DNA from: Rhyacichthys aspro | Lineage: Eukaryota; Chordata; Actinopteri; Gobiiformes; Rhyacichthyidae | Reading direction: 5' to 3' | DNA length: 64,000 bases | Assembly (NCBI GenBank): GCA_036850595.1 | Contig: CM072160.1 | Span: 16,471,906-16,535,905 of the forward strand | In this document: positions 35,341-47,607 of the stretch, in pieces | Layout: each line of letters starts with the position of its first letter | How positions within the stretch are numbered: position 1 is the stretch's first letter | Made by a program: the position numbers and the translations under genes | Notes under the pieces: model-generated | Told to the model about the DNA's origin: nothing | Seen by the model: only the letters and a program-made list of their open reading frames with translations | Databases searched by the model: none

Positions 35341-36823
35341 TGGGGTTTGATTAAATGGATGTAGGGATTTAGTTCAGATATTGGGAATTGAGGAAATGTT
35401 ATTTTAATGGTGCTCTTAACTATTGTTTTATCCATTAAAGCATCAAGCTATAGGCATATGGGAACTGCTGTTGAAATAGCTATGGAAATAACACCAGCAA
35501 ATGGTTCAATAATATTAAATTCATAATTGATATATTTTTTACACATGGTTTAAAGTGATTTGAATAAGTTTTACATAATACATGAATCTACACAGAAAAT
35601 GGCAAATGGTGACTAGCCAGTTTGGGAAGCAGTGTATTAATACATAAAAGACAAGTCTCCCAATAGCAGTAGATTGCAAATAAAAATATATTATACTGTT
35701 TTATCTATAGGACAAGACAAACATTTCTGTGTTGAAAATATCTTCCAGCTACAGCTCTACATTGTGCCTCCAGCAGCTGTGCTTCTCTTGTTGCTCTACA
35801 AACTGCCACAATGACTATGGCTTTAGGTCATACACAGCATCTATCAGGAAACACAAACCCACCATAAAGGAAAGAGGGGACAAAAAAACAATCAGAGCAA
35901 ACACCAGTCTGGCACTGCCCTGCAGCAAATATAGATACAGGACTCCCAGTTTGTGCAGGTTACAATAGATGAAGCAAACATGGGCATGGAGTATTGTGTT
36001 TTAAGTTTATGACAGGCCTTAAATACTTAAAGATAGAAAGACTTTCCTCCTGAGCATTCTCACCTAAAGTAATTGATAATTATTTAGTCTTAAAGTTGCA
36101 GCAGTCCTGGAAAATATGATGTTTATGAATGTTAAATACAATTTCTTCTATAGCATTATTTTACAGGGAAGCAGCCATTTTGTTGGCCGCTATAAGCACT
36201 CTACAGCAGGTGTATTCCTATGACCATTTGTTAATGTATTCCTTCACAAAAAAATGTCAATTTGTGTGTTCAAATGCTGTTTTACCAGGGTATTATTACA
36301 TGGCAGAGTAGCACTATTTACCATTATAAATAAATGGATAGCCTTAGTTTGGTTTCACAGGAATAGAAGTTGTAAACAACCTTTAAACTATGTATAGTCT
36401 TGTAAGCATCAATTGAACTATATTTTGACTTGATGAAGCCATCGAAATACCCAAAACAAATTAATAACTGCTCAATTCAGTGTTCCATTAATCATTTTTT
36501 CTTAATTAATGCATTATTCAGACATAAATTTGCAACTGCTAGAGAAACTATATTCTTACTAACCTATTCCTCCTTCCAAGAACCACAATGCATTTCTAAG
36601 CTTATCACATCTGAAGACAGGCTTGAGCTGGAGTACAAAGTGCAACATAACTGAACTTATTCAATGTGATTTGGGGTTAAAAAGGAAGCAGGGGATACAA
36701 GTCTGGCTTTTAAAGAATCCCAAATTATCACTTCCAGTATTTTATTACATTTATGGCTGAATGTGGAGAGTTGTGTCAATTTCATGCTTAATCAAAACAT
36801 TACACTCAACTTTGAATGGCTTG
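35341..36823. other. non-coding, no supported feature
   Basis: AT-rich DNA with open frames of at most 79 codons and no recognisable repeat. Confidence 0.48.
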
Positions 36824-36843
36824 AAAAAAAAAAAAAAAAAAAA
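36824..36843. repeat. poly-A tract, 20 nt
   Basis: An uninterrupted A run immediately before a complex segment. No retroposon body is identifiable upstream. Confidence 0.9.
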
Positions 36844-36859
36844 GAATTGTAAGATAAAT

Positions 36860-37320
36860 GTCTCAGGTCCATGAGTCAATAATCATTACTGACTTAAAAT
36901 CGTTGAGTAAGCTGCTCATGAGTGGCCTGTGATTTGCTCCATCTACCGCTGCTTAGCAAAATGAGGCGGTCGTCAAACAGGCCATTGGTTGATTAAGTGC
37001 TTAGAATGACAAGGTCGAAGCCAGGACACGCACGCTTAATAAAGGCAGGCCCAGCACGTCCCATTTGAATTTTGCATTTGTGTAACAGAGTCTGATTTAT
37101 GAATATTGATAAGGACTGGGAAGCCAGTTTTCTCCGAATCTGGCAGTTTGTTTTCCCCAGCGTCCTTAACAATGTTTATTACCAGCTCTCATTAATTCTT
37201 CAAAAAACCCCACTTCATCTATTTTTTGAATCTCCACTACCTCTGCCTTTTTTTTTCTCTGTATTCCCCATCTTATTCCTCCATCATGTAATTTAGCTTA
37301 AATTATTCTTTTATTACATT
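36860..37320. promoter_or_regulatory. candidate conserved noncoding element
   Basis: Complex, non-repetitive sequence. Visible cores are an NKX2-type TTAAGTG (36993-36999) preceded by GCCATTGGTTGA, a SOX-type AACAATG (37168-37174) running into a forkhead-type TGTTTAT (37174-37180), and ATTAATT near 37191. The 65-codon plus frame ends in a Phe/Leu/Pro run from a T tract and is not a gene. The regulatory role is inferred from texture and motif clustering. Confidence 0.33.
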
Positions 37321-38479
37321 TGTCATTTCCAAGTCTGCTACTTCCATTAAAGTATAGTTTTTGAAGTAGAGGGTTTAATGTGGTATTTAGTCATTAGTGT
37401 ATTAATTCAATGGAATGACAGCCCCTGCACTCCCAGAGAAGCATAAATACAATCTGCCTTTTCACCAGTTCTCTTTCTACCATTGCTGGGGAAAACTATG
37501 TCACAGACTTTATTCCTTGTAGCAGAAATGCACACCAAAATCAAACTTCAAAAGCAAATAAAAAAGATCTTTTCAGGTTAAGATTAAAAACCATTGTGTA
37601 CTTTTTTTTTTTTTTAACTGTAAAGCAGTTATAATGATAAGTCTGCTCTCCTTTGTGTTTACCCAGACATACCACTCATAAAGCTGTATTGTCCCAAATT
37701 TTCTTCCATTCTAGTCCTGATCCGGGCCTGATCCTATCTGGGATTACATGGTCTGGTTTAGTCTAGTTTCTAGTCTGGTCTGGCCCAGTTCCTTCAACAA
37801 GTGAGACAGTGGAACTATAAGAACTGCTGCTGTTTTGAGGCAAAGTCACAGCAAATATTGATTTGATTTAGAAGTGTCTTCCGTTCTTTCACTTTGCATT
37901 TTGTAAACTAATAAAAACTTTATAGTTTACTTTACTTTTTATATCCACAACTTGTATCTAGCTGTCATTTCTTAATTCATACGGGAAGCAGTTCCTTCCA
38001 CATTTGTTTAAAAAGGCCTCTAAACCTTTTATGATCCAGTTGCCATGGGACACTCAGTAAAGAAGTAGTTTCAAACTGTTATTTAAAGTGATAATTCAAG
38101 CTTTTTGTAGTGGGGTTTTATGAGGCCTGTACCTCTATGACTATATTAGATTAGGATCCACAAGAAAACTGCTCTTTAAAACACAACGCAATTGTGCATG
38201 ATGTATACTGTCATTGCAATTTTTAGCATAATGTCAAACTTTTTTTATTTAGTCTACAGAACTTGTTGCATAAAAGTACAGTCACTTACATGGCTGTCAC
38301 TTTTATTAAAGTTTTTATTAAGTAAACAATGTAGCATTTTTACATGGAAAATTCCTTGGTGTACTTTTTCCTCCGGCACTAAAACATTTGTGTGTTTGTG
38401 GTGTGTCGACGCATGTGGCAGAGGCCTGTCTCTTTGAAGGTTGTTGAAGAGTGTTTGTTTTTATTTACTACTCCTATTT
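37321..38479. other. non-coding; T14 tract at 37602-37615
   Basis: No gene is supported. A TCTAGTCTGGTCTGGT-type local repetition occurs at 37748-37786 (variants of TCTGGTTTAGTCTAG), probably slippage. Confidence 0.48.
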
Positions 38480-38790
38480 TTACCCTTCATGTGCACTTCT
38501 TCTTGGAAAAGACGTCTGTGCCGCGTAGCAGCCGCTAATCAGCAGCGCCGAGATTAACTCTGTGCAAAAGCAAACAAACAAAGACGATTTTTCTTCCCCG
38601 TCTGGACTTGGCAGGCACTGGTCCCTTGCCTGGATCCCTCGTTCCTTGTCCGGACGGAGACGGGAGGGAGCGTAGAACAAAGGACAAAGCATCCCTTTGT
38701 TGGGATTAGGTGAAAAGAGAAAGGCTCTTGTCTTTGAGGCACTGGGCGCATGTTTCTCCATCTAATTTAATAACGCGCCTTTGTGCCTCA
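38480..38790. promoter_or_regulatory. candidate regulatory segment (CpG-richer)
   Basis: A GC-richer segment with several CpG (GTGCCGCGTAGCAGCCGC at 38519-38536, CCGGACGGAGACGGG at 38651-38665). Overlapping 93- and 65-codon minus frames exist, but they are mutually exclusive and featureless. It could be an enhancer or an untranslated or unannotated exon. The call is weak. Confidence 0.27.
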
Positions 38791-39849
38791 GAGATTTCCT
38801 GTGTCTTTATTTCGGTCATGCCTCTGTGTGTGTTTAAAGTGCAAACATTCTACTGTTACAGCCTCAGCAGCCCAAGTGCATACACATGTTGGCAAAAGGT
38901 AACATGATTCTGAATAATCCACTCTGACCTGCAAAATGACTGTGCCTTTGAAGAGATGTTTGTGTGCAGATCTCAAAGCCACGCTGTACAGACTGTGTGT
39001 CCGTTTGTGATAACTGGGGCTGGGAGATTAATAGCTGTACTGCAATGTGGTCCACTGTTGTGTGGTTTGATTGGATTTGAAATGCCTTTGCCCATTTGAA
39101 CCAATATGCCATTGAGGGATTTACACAGAAATAAAAGTGCTGTATCTGACTCTACATTTAGTAGATTATCAATTTTGAAAAATCAATAACTCAACAACAT
39201 AGGTTTATTATCAGGTGGTGAACGGTCTAGTCTCCTAGATATGGAAACAGGGAAACGGAGGCAGGTTCCACAGATGAGGCTCAGCAAATTAAAAAAGCTT
39301 TCTTGTTGAACTGAATGCAAACACCACAGTGCCTACACTTTCTCTCATTAGGAATATTTTTGGACCAATTCTAACCTTTTATCTCAAATGGAAGTATTTG
39401 CATTGATTTGTTTCTGTGATTGGTTAAATGTTGCTTCAGTCCAGGGGCAGTTTATACTAAATATAGGTACCACACTCTCCATCTGTGTCCATTACTTCTG
39501 GCCTCTGGAAGTCTAACCACAATCCACACACACTCATTTCTTTGTAGAATAAAAAAATAGAAAAAAAGAAAAAAAAGAATTTGGCCTCACTCTATAGCAA
39601 AAAAGTTACTAAAAATGCTACAAAATCAGCTGATCACTTTCATGCTCAGGTTGCTAGCCTCCAATGCTATGCTAAGACTACCAGAAGTATTCCAGACTAA
39701 TTCTCAGAGACTCCATTATCATAGCCCATTACATAAGCACTGGTGCATATGAATAAATGACTTCAATATGTTTATAAGCAAATGTCATTAAAGGATTTGA
39801 GAGTTATTACTGTCTACTGTGGTCTTTCATGGTGTCACATTTGATTGCT
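38791..39849. other. non-coding, no supported feature
   Basis: No gene or repeat family recognised. A-rich simple sequence lies at 39550-39580. Confidence 0.45.
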
Positions 39850-40340
39850 TCCTTTGGACATTTTACAAGTCCTTCCACTGCGCTGTCTCAAACCTGATTC
39901 AATATGATGGCTGTGATTAAAATAATATGGTTCAATCCTCTCCGTCTCAGGTTCAGTGCTCTCGGGGGAAAGCGAATAGGTGCTGACAACATTCATCACA
40001 TGTTTAAATCTCTCTGCGCCGAACATGTTAAGTCCTGAGGCTTTCATGTGAGGGGATAGGACTATTGACCTTGTGTCGAGCTGAAAATTACTTAGAATTG
40101 GCTTTTAAGATTTAAGGGCCTTCAAGAAGTTATCCAGAGATAAGAGCAGCGTTGTCTTTGTGACATACTTCAGAATAAATTTTGCACTTTTGCAGCCATC
40201 ATTTACAACACGGGTAATCAATGGGGCTTTAACTAAACCCTTAAAGGTAATGTTAATTGCTATTGGCTGCTTCTAACTGACCGATTACCCCCACTCGTAA
40301 TGTTATTGGCTAATGCTCACCTTAGCCCGTCTGTATTTCC
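39850..40340. promoter_or_regulatory. candidate conserved noncoding element
   Basis: About 490 bp of complex sequence with several CpG, two ATTGGC (inverted CCAAT) blocks near 40263 and 40304, and TAATC/ATTA cores. No tandem or dispersed repeat signature is present. The 70-codon minus frame at 39835-40047 is not protein-like. The inference is from texture alone. Confidence 0.32.
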
Positions 40341-42328
40341 CCTGTTGGAAACAAGAGCTGCACCAATGATCATTTAATTGTTATTTATTTGTGTTGTGTT
40401 TTTTTCTGTGTGTACATGTGTTGTGTTTAGACTCAAATGGACAATCAGGGAGTTTTTCTTTATTGTAGTTAATTACTTTTTAATACAGTGATTTTCTGCA
40501 GGCTAAATGTATTCTAATGTCGCCTAATGACAAATGATTAGAATTAAGAGTTACTATATTATTTTTAATATCAATGCACAGCTGTATTACTGCCATAGTT
40601 TATCATAGATGTTCCAGGCGTCCTCATGACACACCATGCCTCTACAGTGTGTGTAGTAATGACAAACTCAAAGGCTGTGCAACAGTGAAAGAAAACCTCA
40701 ATTACTTATCACCCCAATTAAAAAAAGATGGCTCCAAAAACATTGTTTTACAGAGTGTTACAGCAAGTTGTCGACGAATAAAAAAGTTGTATTGATGTAT
40801 TAAATAAAACTATTAATATTACCAGATCATAAATGATGATCATTTTAATCAGGATATATTTAGTCATATGGACACAGACATTTATCATTGAACAATAGCA
40901 GGCAGGTGAAAATAAAACACTTTTTTGTAAAATAATCAATATTTATACTTGATAATTAATATACCTAATGTGCATAAATTGTGGTTTATCAAGGTCCCCA
41001 AAATCTGTAGGAAAAGTTCAGAAAATTGATTGATGGCATTTTTTGAACTAAATTGCATCACAATTAAAGTTTTCATGCATTTTTTGTTTGTCCAAAAAAT
41101 CTTGTTTTGAAGAACAATAATAAAGAATCAATTCACAAAGAAGAAAAGTAAATGAGTTTTCAAATGTGGCTCAATTTCATTTGATTATTGGAGCCAACCT
41201 TCTGCTCTGTCTAATATTACGTGACAGAAACAGGTCACATTTTCTACAAGTTGCATAAGCAGTCATCATACTGTACGTGTTTCCCATGTTCCTGCTACAT
41301 GAGTAAATTAGTTTTTTCCCTTCAGGGTAAAACTACAAAGTAAGAATGTCACACAAGCGTACCTTGTTATGCTTTGACTGTGTGGGTTTTTTTTTGGTTT
41401 TTTTTTATGTGGCATTCAAGGCCTTGACCCTGCCATTATTTGGGAGTATAGAACTGTGGGAGGTCAGAACAAGACCCCCTTAGAATCTGTCCATCCCACC
41501 AGAGTACAGAGGCACATCACTAGACAACACAGACATAAACTGGTTGAGACTATCAGAGGGACAGTTAAGAGAAAAGACGGATTATTTTAGTGTTAAAGAA
41601 AAAAATAAAATAAAGATAACATGAATAGTTCAAGCAAAATATCCTACTGTAGCAGGTTTCCAAGCATACTAGAAATCCTCTTAATCGTATTCAACCAAAG
41701 AGACTAGACTGTCCCCATTCTGTCCTGTGCATGCATAAATCCACACTTGCACATATAGATATGTGACTGACTGTGTGTAGAGATGGGCATGCCACATGGA
41801 GCAGCTACTGAATTAACCAAGGCTTGAGTGAATGAGTTGAAGTGATGTTCTAAGTGCTTACAGTATGCATTTTACTGAACTTTATGGCCTTCTATGCACA
41901 CCCAAGGAATGTTCATGCAAAAGACCAACAATGGGTTCTTTAACACTGAAATACAAGAGAGTGGAAGCAGTCTGCCATGTCATTGATCTCTCAGAGTAGA
42001 ACACTTCGAATAAAAAATCCACTAGAGATGCCATGGAAGGAGCAGTTAAGAGGCATGCAGCTTGGCCCGCAAAATGAATAACTCATTCACATCAAACTCT
42101 TGAGATTTCAGGTGAATATGCCATCTACATTTCATGAGCAGTCAGGTAAAAATGTGTCTGATATAATATAATGACATTTCCCTCTAAATGTTCTGTTCTT
42201 TCTCGATGTAAGTTATTTCTATTGTTACATTTTTATGCCCTCGGGTGTAAAAATATGAAATCTTGCTGTTTGCTTGTTCCATGATGTTCAAAGTATAAAT
42301 GGCGTGGCATTAACCATTACTTCCTGTA
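40341..42328. other. non-coding; possible eroded hAT-like end at 40353-40385
   Basis: AGAGCTGCACCAATGATCATTTAATTGTTATT at 40353-40384 loosely resembles the left end of the hAT-like element at 20205 (AGGGCTGCAACTAATGATTATTT), but no partner end was found. The rest is AT-rich without a supported gene. Confidence 0.35.
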
Positions 42329-42363
42329 AGCCATACTTACTTAACCATACTTACTTAGCCATA
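42329..42363. repeat. short tandem repeat, about 13-bp period
   Basis: Units of the form CCATACTTACTTA recur two to three times (GCCATACTTACTTAACCATACTTACTTAGCCATAC). This is a small slippage-type duplication. Confidence 0.8.
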
Positions 42364-42697
42364 CAACCGAGAGACTATACATTTAAAACTTGCTTTTGCG
42401 TTTGTTATTATTTTTATGGTCCATTTCGATCACTCTTTGGATAATTTGTTTAGCTTCCTTTTCCTGGCCTCATGCTCCTGTGTTCTCATATTTATTAATG
42501 TTGTAATGTGTATATGATTGGGTTTCCATGCAAAAATATATGCACCGCAAATGCAGTTGTAATACTGTATGTTCCAAATAGAAAAAGTTGAAATGAGAGA
42601 GTATTGAAAGAAAATAGTAGCCAACAAATAAGCCTTCACTGCATCTGTAATATATATTGGTTGTGTTGGAGGTTGTGGGCTAATTTGCTGCAAGCCT
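42364..42697. other. non-coding, no supported feature
   Basis: AT-rich. An 87-codon minus frame at 42430-42693 shows no recognisable feature. Confidence 0.5.
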
Positions 42698-42732
42698 TTA
42701 TAAAATATATGTAAGACACATATATTTTATAA
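42698..42732. repeat. perfect 15-bp inverted repeat, 5-nt loop
   Basis: TTATAAAATATATGT (42698-42712) and ACATATATTTTATAA (42718-42732) are exact complements around AAGAC. The stem is almost pure AT. It could be a cruciform-forming site or a relic of a palindromic element; it is too short for a miRNA precursor. Confidence 0.9.
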
Positions 42733-43399
42733 CGGCGAGTTGAGTTAGCCCCCCAATCTTGCATAGTATCCACACTTAATAATACACTATTTACAATATG
42801 TACAAAAAAGATTCAGGGTATGTCAGGAAATAATAGCCACAAGTAAAGCTTAACCATGAATGCATTATAAGAAAAGAGTTGCACCAGGAACGCAATAAAA
42901 TCACCTGCAATTTTTGAAAGCTTTCTAAATGGTCAACAATTATACATTCAAAACATTTGGTTCACAAGGATAATAAGGATAATATTCCATATATTCTTAA
43001 TAAATGACATGAAAGTCTTCTGATGGGCTTAACAAACCATTTTCCTGATGAAGGCCTAGTGCTGAAACATTGTTTGTCTGAGTCTGAATGAAATCTCACT
43101 TTTCCAAGCAGGACGGTGATTTTAAAACGTGCTGTCCTCTCTTATGCAACCATCCTAAGAATTATGTATGCAACATTTTTTTTCATGACTTTTATTGTCC
43201 GCTTAAGATGAACCAGGAAACCAGAATCCACATGTCATTTCTAACCTCCTGTCATTTATGCTATTAATAATCAAGTTTTTAAAATTACGTTTGAACAGAA
43301 TTTGTTGACTTGTCTTTCGATAAACTCTGGAATGATGTCAAGTGGTCTTATAGTACAATCTGTTCAATAATAGCTAAGACAACCTTCATGTTTTAACAC
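42733..43399. other. non-coding, no supported feature
   Basis: AT-rich DNA with no gene or known repeat. Confidence 0.5.
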
Positions 43400-43720
43400 C
43401 TGTATACACATAGGAGTATTGCATCCTCCCGGTTCGAGCTCTAAAGTGCACAAAGCCACGTATACAGTACGCTGGGAGGAGTGTGAAGGAATTGTCACGG
43501 CGCGGCTCTCCTTCTCGAGCCTGACCCTGTGAGCTTGTTGAGCTGTTTGATGTGAATGTGTTATGACACTCTCTGCAGGCATGCAAAATTAAACAGGGGC
43601 TCCCACAGGAGGAGCCATACATACTTAAGCTGTGATTTCCATTGCTTCGTATATGCCCCGACGCAGAGAGTTACTGCTCGAGTCTCTTTGGAACACATGC
43701 GGACGACGTTGTACAAGTAA
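43400..43720. promoter_or_regulatory. candidate regulatory segment (CpG-richer)
   Basis: CpG-containing, non-repetitive sequence (TCACGGCGCGGCTCTCC at 43495-43511, CCCCGACGCAG, GCGGACGACG) flanked by AT-rich DNA. Two overlapping minus frames (72 and 78 codons) and one plus frame of 71 codons are not protein-like. Regulatory status is inference. Confidence 0.27.
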
Positions 43721-44305
43721 AGTCTGCATTATGTTTCTTTGCTTTGTCTACATCACGTACAGATTGTACCAAGACGCGAACAGAAACCGTCATGTTGTTC
43801 TCTATTAATATGTTATATGTTTGTCCTCAAGTCCTCCTTTCTTTCAACCTTCACTAATGCATCTGTTGTTCACTGTGTGCAGCATATGCCTTGCAGCACA
43901 GATGATGGTATCCTTTCATATACATTTCTACACAAATAAACAGAACTTAGGTTTATCGTATCTAGTCATGGTAAAGAGTTTGATGACCCTTGCAAGAAAA
44001 AGGACACAAATGTATACCGCAACCTTAAACTAGGCTTTAAATTATTCCTCAATCGCGTGGATGGTAAACACGCAAACCATTGTTGTCATGCAAAGAATCT
44101 AAAGAAGATGCCATAAATAAATGCAGATGTTGTCCTGAAAAGGTCACGTGTGCAATGTAGAAAATATACTGTAGCTCTGCGTGCGCCGAATGGATGATGT
44201 ACCTACTTTGTTAACAGCCTACATGCAGAATTGAATCAAGAGTAAGAGTAAATACTGTATGCATTAACATTTGTGGACAGAAACTGTATACTTCACGTTA
44301 AAAAC
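43721..44305. other. non-coding, no supported feature
   Basis: No gene is supported. Three mutually overlapping plus frames of 66-71 codons near 43642-44033 are chance frames. Confidence 0.48.
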
Positions 44306-44655
44306 ATTCATTTCCTACTGCTTGGTACTGTTGGGGGTTGTGGGTGGCTGGAGCCTATCTCAGCTGGTTTGGGTCTGAGTTGGGGTACACCCTGGACAAT
44401 GGCCTGTTGGTTGCAGGGCTGACAATTAGACACAGACATTCACTCTCACATTCATCCACCAGGGTCAACAATTCACCTATATGCATGTCTTTAGGCGGTG
44501 GGAGAAGGCTGGAGAACCTAGAGAGAGCCCACAGTAACAATAACATGCAGACTCCTCACAGAAAGAGCGAATGTCGCCAGGCCTGGGGATCGAACCCACG
44601 ACCTTCTTGCTCTGAAGAAGGAGCTGTGAATGTGTCGTGTGGACAGCACAAGAGT
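44306..44655 (-). mobile_element. nearly full-length tRNA-promoter SINE
   Basis: Read on the minus strand, the B box GGTTCGATCCC lies at 44596-44586, preceded by AGAGCAAGAAGGTCG. Then come the body blocks TCTGCATGTT, GAAGACATGC-type (AAAGACATGCATATAGG), CAGCCCTGCAACC, GTCCAGGGTGTACCCC and CAGCTGAGATAGGCTCCAGC, and a tail GCAGTAGGAAATGAATG. This order matches a SINE I recall as one of the commonest repeats of teleosts. The A box region (44620-44655) is eroded, so it is probably transcriptionally dead. Fragments of the same family lie at 14207, 21976 and 61025. Open frames of 106 and 63 codons across it are artefacts. Confidence 0.85.
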
Positions 44656-45468
44656 TAAGAGGTCAGTTTTTCAAGAGCAGGCATTGGATACTAATGCAAG
44701 GTCATATATGATTTTGGGGTTTTTAAGAATTGTTGTTTCAAGGCTTAACTCCGAATCTCAAACCCTGTCACAGTTTGCTTTTTTGACCAACCAGTCAATG
44801 ATCAAACAGCCCACAGTGTGACTGAATCAAAGACGATGAATCAACCAAAAAGCGGTGGACAATTATCAGTCTTGTTAGAGTCATAACTTTAGAATGCTGA
44901 ATTATAGTAACTATTCATAGTGTAAAATTCTAGTAGCATTTAGCTAAAAGGCTGTGTAAATCAATGTCCCAAAACCATGACTTATCTTTTTTTGTATAAT
45001 CACCCCAAGTTGTACTTTTTTCTGATTGTCCTTGTGTGTATGACAATTCCACCGCTAAACAATCTGGAATTAAACAAAACAAAACAGACTTAATGTTTAA
45101 TACTAAAAACCTAGTAGTAACTATGTTGATTCAGAATGTACAGTCATTAGGTTTTTATCAACTTTAGACCTAGTTATAATGTTTCCCCTGAGCTTAGCTG
45201 TAACCTTGTGTTGAATCTGGGTGTATTACTAAGACACTCATGGGCATAAACAGGCAACTCAATGTAATGCACACCCCAAATGTTTGCATTATTCAGTTTA
45301 TGTTTCATATATGAGACAGTGAAGATGAAATATATTTGCTACTTGCTTCTCGTCTCCTGATAATAACAGAGCCTTTATTCCACTGTTTAAGCACAGTCGC
45401 TTTTCATTATGCATTCAAACTCTGCACATATATTAGGTTTCGTTTCTAAATATGATCATTTCCTTCCC
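44656..45468. other. non-coding, no supported feature
   Basis: AT-rich DNA without recognisable features. Confidence 0.5.
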
Positions 45469-45487
45469 CACATATGGCGCATATGTG
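45469..45487. promoter_or_regulatory. palindromic double CATATG E-box
   Basis: CACATATG and CATATGTG are exact complements separated by GCG. This places two CATATG E-box cores (bHLH-type sites) back to back. The surrounding 45340-45600 is complex and non-repetitive. The motif is certain; its function is inference. Confidence 0.35.
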
Positions 45488-47099
45488 TCTGGCCCAGATA
45501 CATACAGCGAGACGCCTAATTTACTAAATAGATGTCTTTCTTCCCATGCATAGAGAATGTGTCATAATGTTCAGAGTCTGAATAATGGAATACCTGAGGT
45601 TCACACACCGACTGCCGAAACATGCATAATAGCGTGCTTGCCTTGTGTGACTTTTAGATCTTTCATTCTGTAAGATGTGCATGATGGAGAAAGAAAACCC
45701 GGAGAAAAGAGAAGCGGAAACAAAAACATGAAGACAACAAGTGAGGGATGCATTCAGCGTATGAACTTCTTCTCATCTGTGATGTGTTCTACTCGTCCTC
45801 GAAGCCCTCAGCGACATGGTGACATATTTGTGGTTGAAGAAAGCCAGGACGGCTGCAGTAAAACCCTTCAAAACAAGTGGTACGGTCCAGTAAATACTAT
45901 GAAGAGGTTTAAAAATAGAGAAAGAGATTTTTGCAAAAGTCATTCAGAAAGCAATCCACTTGAAATTCTCAAAAAGTTCAAGCCATCCTATGCTTTGAAT
46001 GTGCCGTGCTATGAATTTTGTAAACAAACATGACCTGTGCCCCGTACTTCCTTTTAATGCTCATCAGCGAAAGTCAAATCCAAGTTTACTCTTACTTTTA
46101 AACAAAGCTGTGAGCTGTGAGAGCCACACACTACAAACATCTCTCCTAAGTAAATAAAGGATTAAAATGGTAAAATACTGGCAGAGGGAAAGTTGCTTTA
46201 CAGATGTATTCATCTCTACAATGGGATTCCACCTTCTGTGAGGATTAACTTACTTTTGTGTGAGAATCCTGCATATTGTGCCTTTTACCAACCGTTTTTT
46301 CTCAAAATATTCGGGCTTATGAAAAGAGTCCAGTGATCTTAGATAGCGGCAAATAGAATAATAGAGAGAAGGGACAGTCAACATCTGATATCATTGTAAT
46401 TTCTGAACAATGCCTAATCTGTGTTTAAAGTACTGTAGGTCATTTATTGTCTTATGTGACTGTAGATGATTGTGTCAATTCACACATTCATTCATCTTTT
46501 TTTGCTTAGACTCATTAGGGGTGGCAGGAGAACATTTTTCATATTTTACCGTGTATTGTGTAAAATTTTGCAGTGTATGGTTTATACAAAATGGGACATG
46601 TGTTTTCAATAGTGTTAAAATCTTGAATAGACATTGAAACTGGCATAGAACCTAATGAAAGTTTGTGAAAGCACACATTCTTGAAGGTTTAGGGTATTGA
46701 TGAACTGGTGTGTGTGTTTTTTGGGGGGTTTTTTTGTATATCAGATGTCAGACCTAGTTCCAGTGGGTTTATTCACTGACAATACAGTAGCATGTCCCTG
46801 CAGGGCTACCGTAGCTGTTTCCAATCCTTTCAAAACAAGAAGAGTGAAGTATAGAATTATTTTCAAATAGCTCCGAAAACTACACACCTCACCCTTAAAC
46901 TATCCCAACAACTTTAGTGTGATTTATGATTTATTGATGCCTACATACAATTCTCACACGGCCTTGTTTGAGGATAGTGATTCTATTCTTTCTTCTCCTT
47001 TTTAGCAGGTAGATTGCCGTACGCAGTGAAAAATATGAGTCCTGAATAGCCCCTAAGACGGACTTTATGTAAGTGCTGTTTGATTCTGAACTTGCACTT
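45488..47099. other. non-coding; 118-codon frame at 45677-46033 rejected; possible repeat fragment at 46510-46610
   Basis: The plus frame at 45677-46033 is Lys/Ser/Arg-rich and featureless, with no upstream exon or domain. At 46510-46610, GGGGTGGCAGG followed by TTTTACCGTGTATTGTGTAAA is in the style of fish inverted-repeat elements, but no partner end was found. The remainder is AT-rich. Confidence 0.35.
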
Positions 47100-47560
47100 C
47101 TCTTCGTGAATGGAGTTCTTTGAGAGGACCTCTGTGCTTTGGTTTGTCATACGAGTGTCAGCAGTCGCGGCAGGTGGTCCGCCTTTGTTCCCCTCGGATC
47201 ACAGGTGGGGGGAACTCTGCCCTGCTCTCATTATCAACCCATATTCAATTATGTAATAAGAGGCCTGGGCTGCTGTGAAGCTGAGAAGAATCGATCTTGA
47301 TAAAGAGCAGAGACCCGTGAAATCTGCACGGTCTCTGACCCACGGACCACATAATAAGAAATACTGCAGAGAAAGATGAGGCTGCTGTTGTGTGCGCGAG
47401 CATGTGTGTATTTCTCTATAGCCCTGGCATCGTTCTCATTATTAGCCACGAGGCACTTATTTGGATTTCCAGTGTACTTGTGTGCGAGTGAGGCACTTGG
47501 TAGCAGAGCACAAGTCAGTAAACAGACAGGTGTTCTCCCAAAGCGACTCGTGTCAATTTG
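47100..47560. promoter_or_regulatory. candidate regulatory segment
   Basis: Non-repetitive, CpG-bearing sequence (GTCAGCAGTCGCGGCAGGTGGTCCGC at 47158-47183) with a CAGGTGG E-box core and ATCACAGGTGGG. A 12-bp imperfect inverted pair GCAGAGACCCGTG / CACGGTCTCTG lies at 47307-47337. The overlapping 128-codon minus frame owes its Cys-Val run to the CA array and is not a gene. Confidence 0.27.
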
Positions 47561-47574
47561 ACAAACAGCCGCAT

Positions 47575-47607
47575 ACACACACACACACACACATACACAC
47601 ACACACA
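47575..47607. repeat. (CA)n microsatellite, interrupted once
   Basis: ACACAC run with a single CATA interruption at about 47593, giving roughly 16 units. Confidence 0.93.

Noticed and set aside
40353..40800. Third hAT-like element of the AGGGCTGCAACTAA type
   Set aside because: Only a loose left-end resemblance; no matching right end or target duplication was found.
45677..46033. 118-codon plus frame, Lys/Ser-rich
   Set aside because: Featureless composition and isolated; expected by chance in this much sequence.
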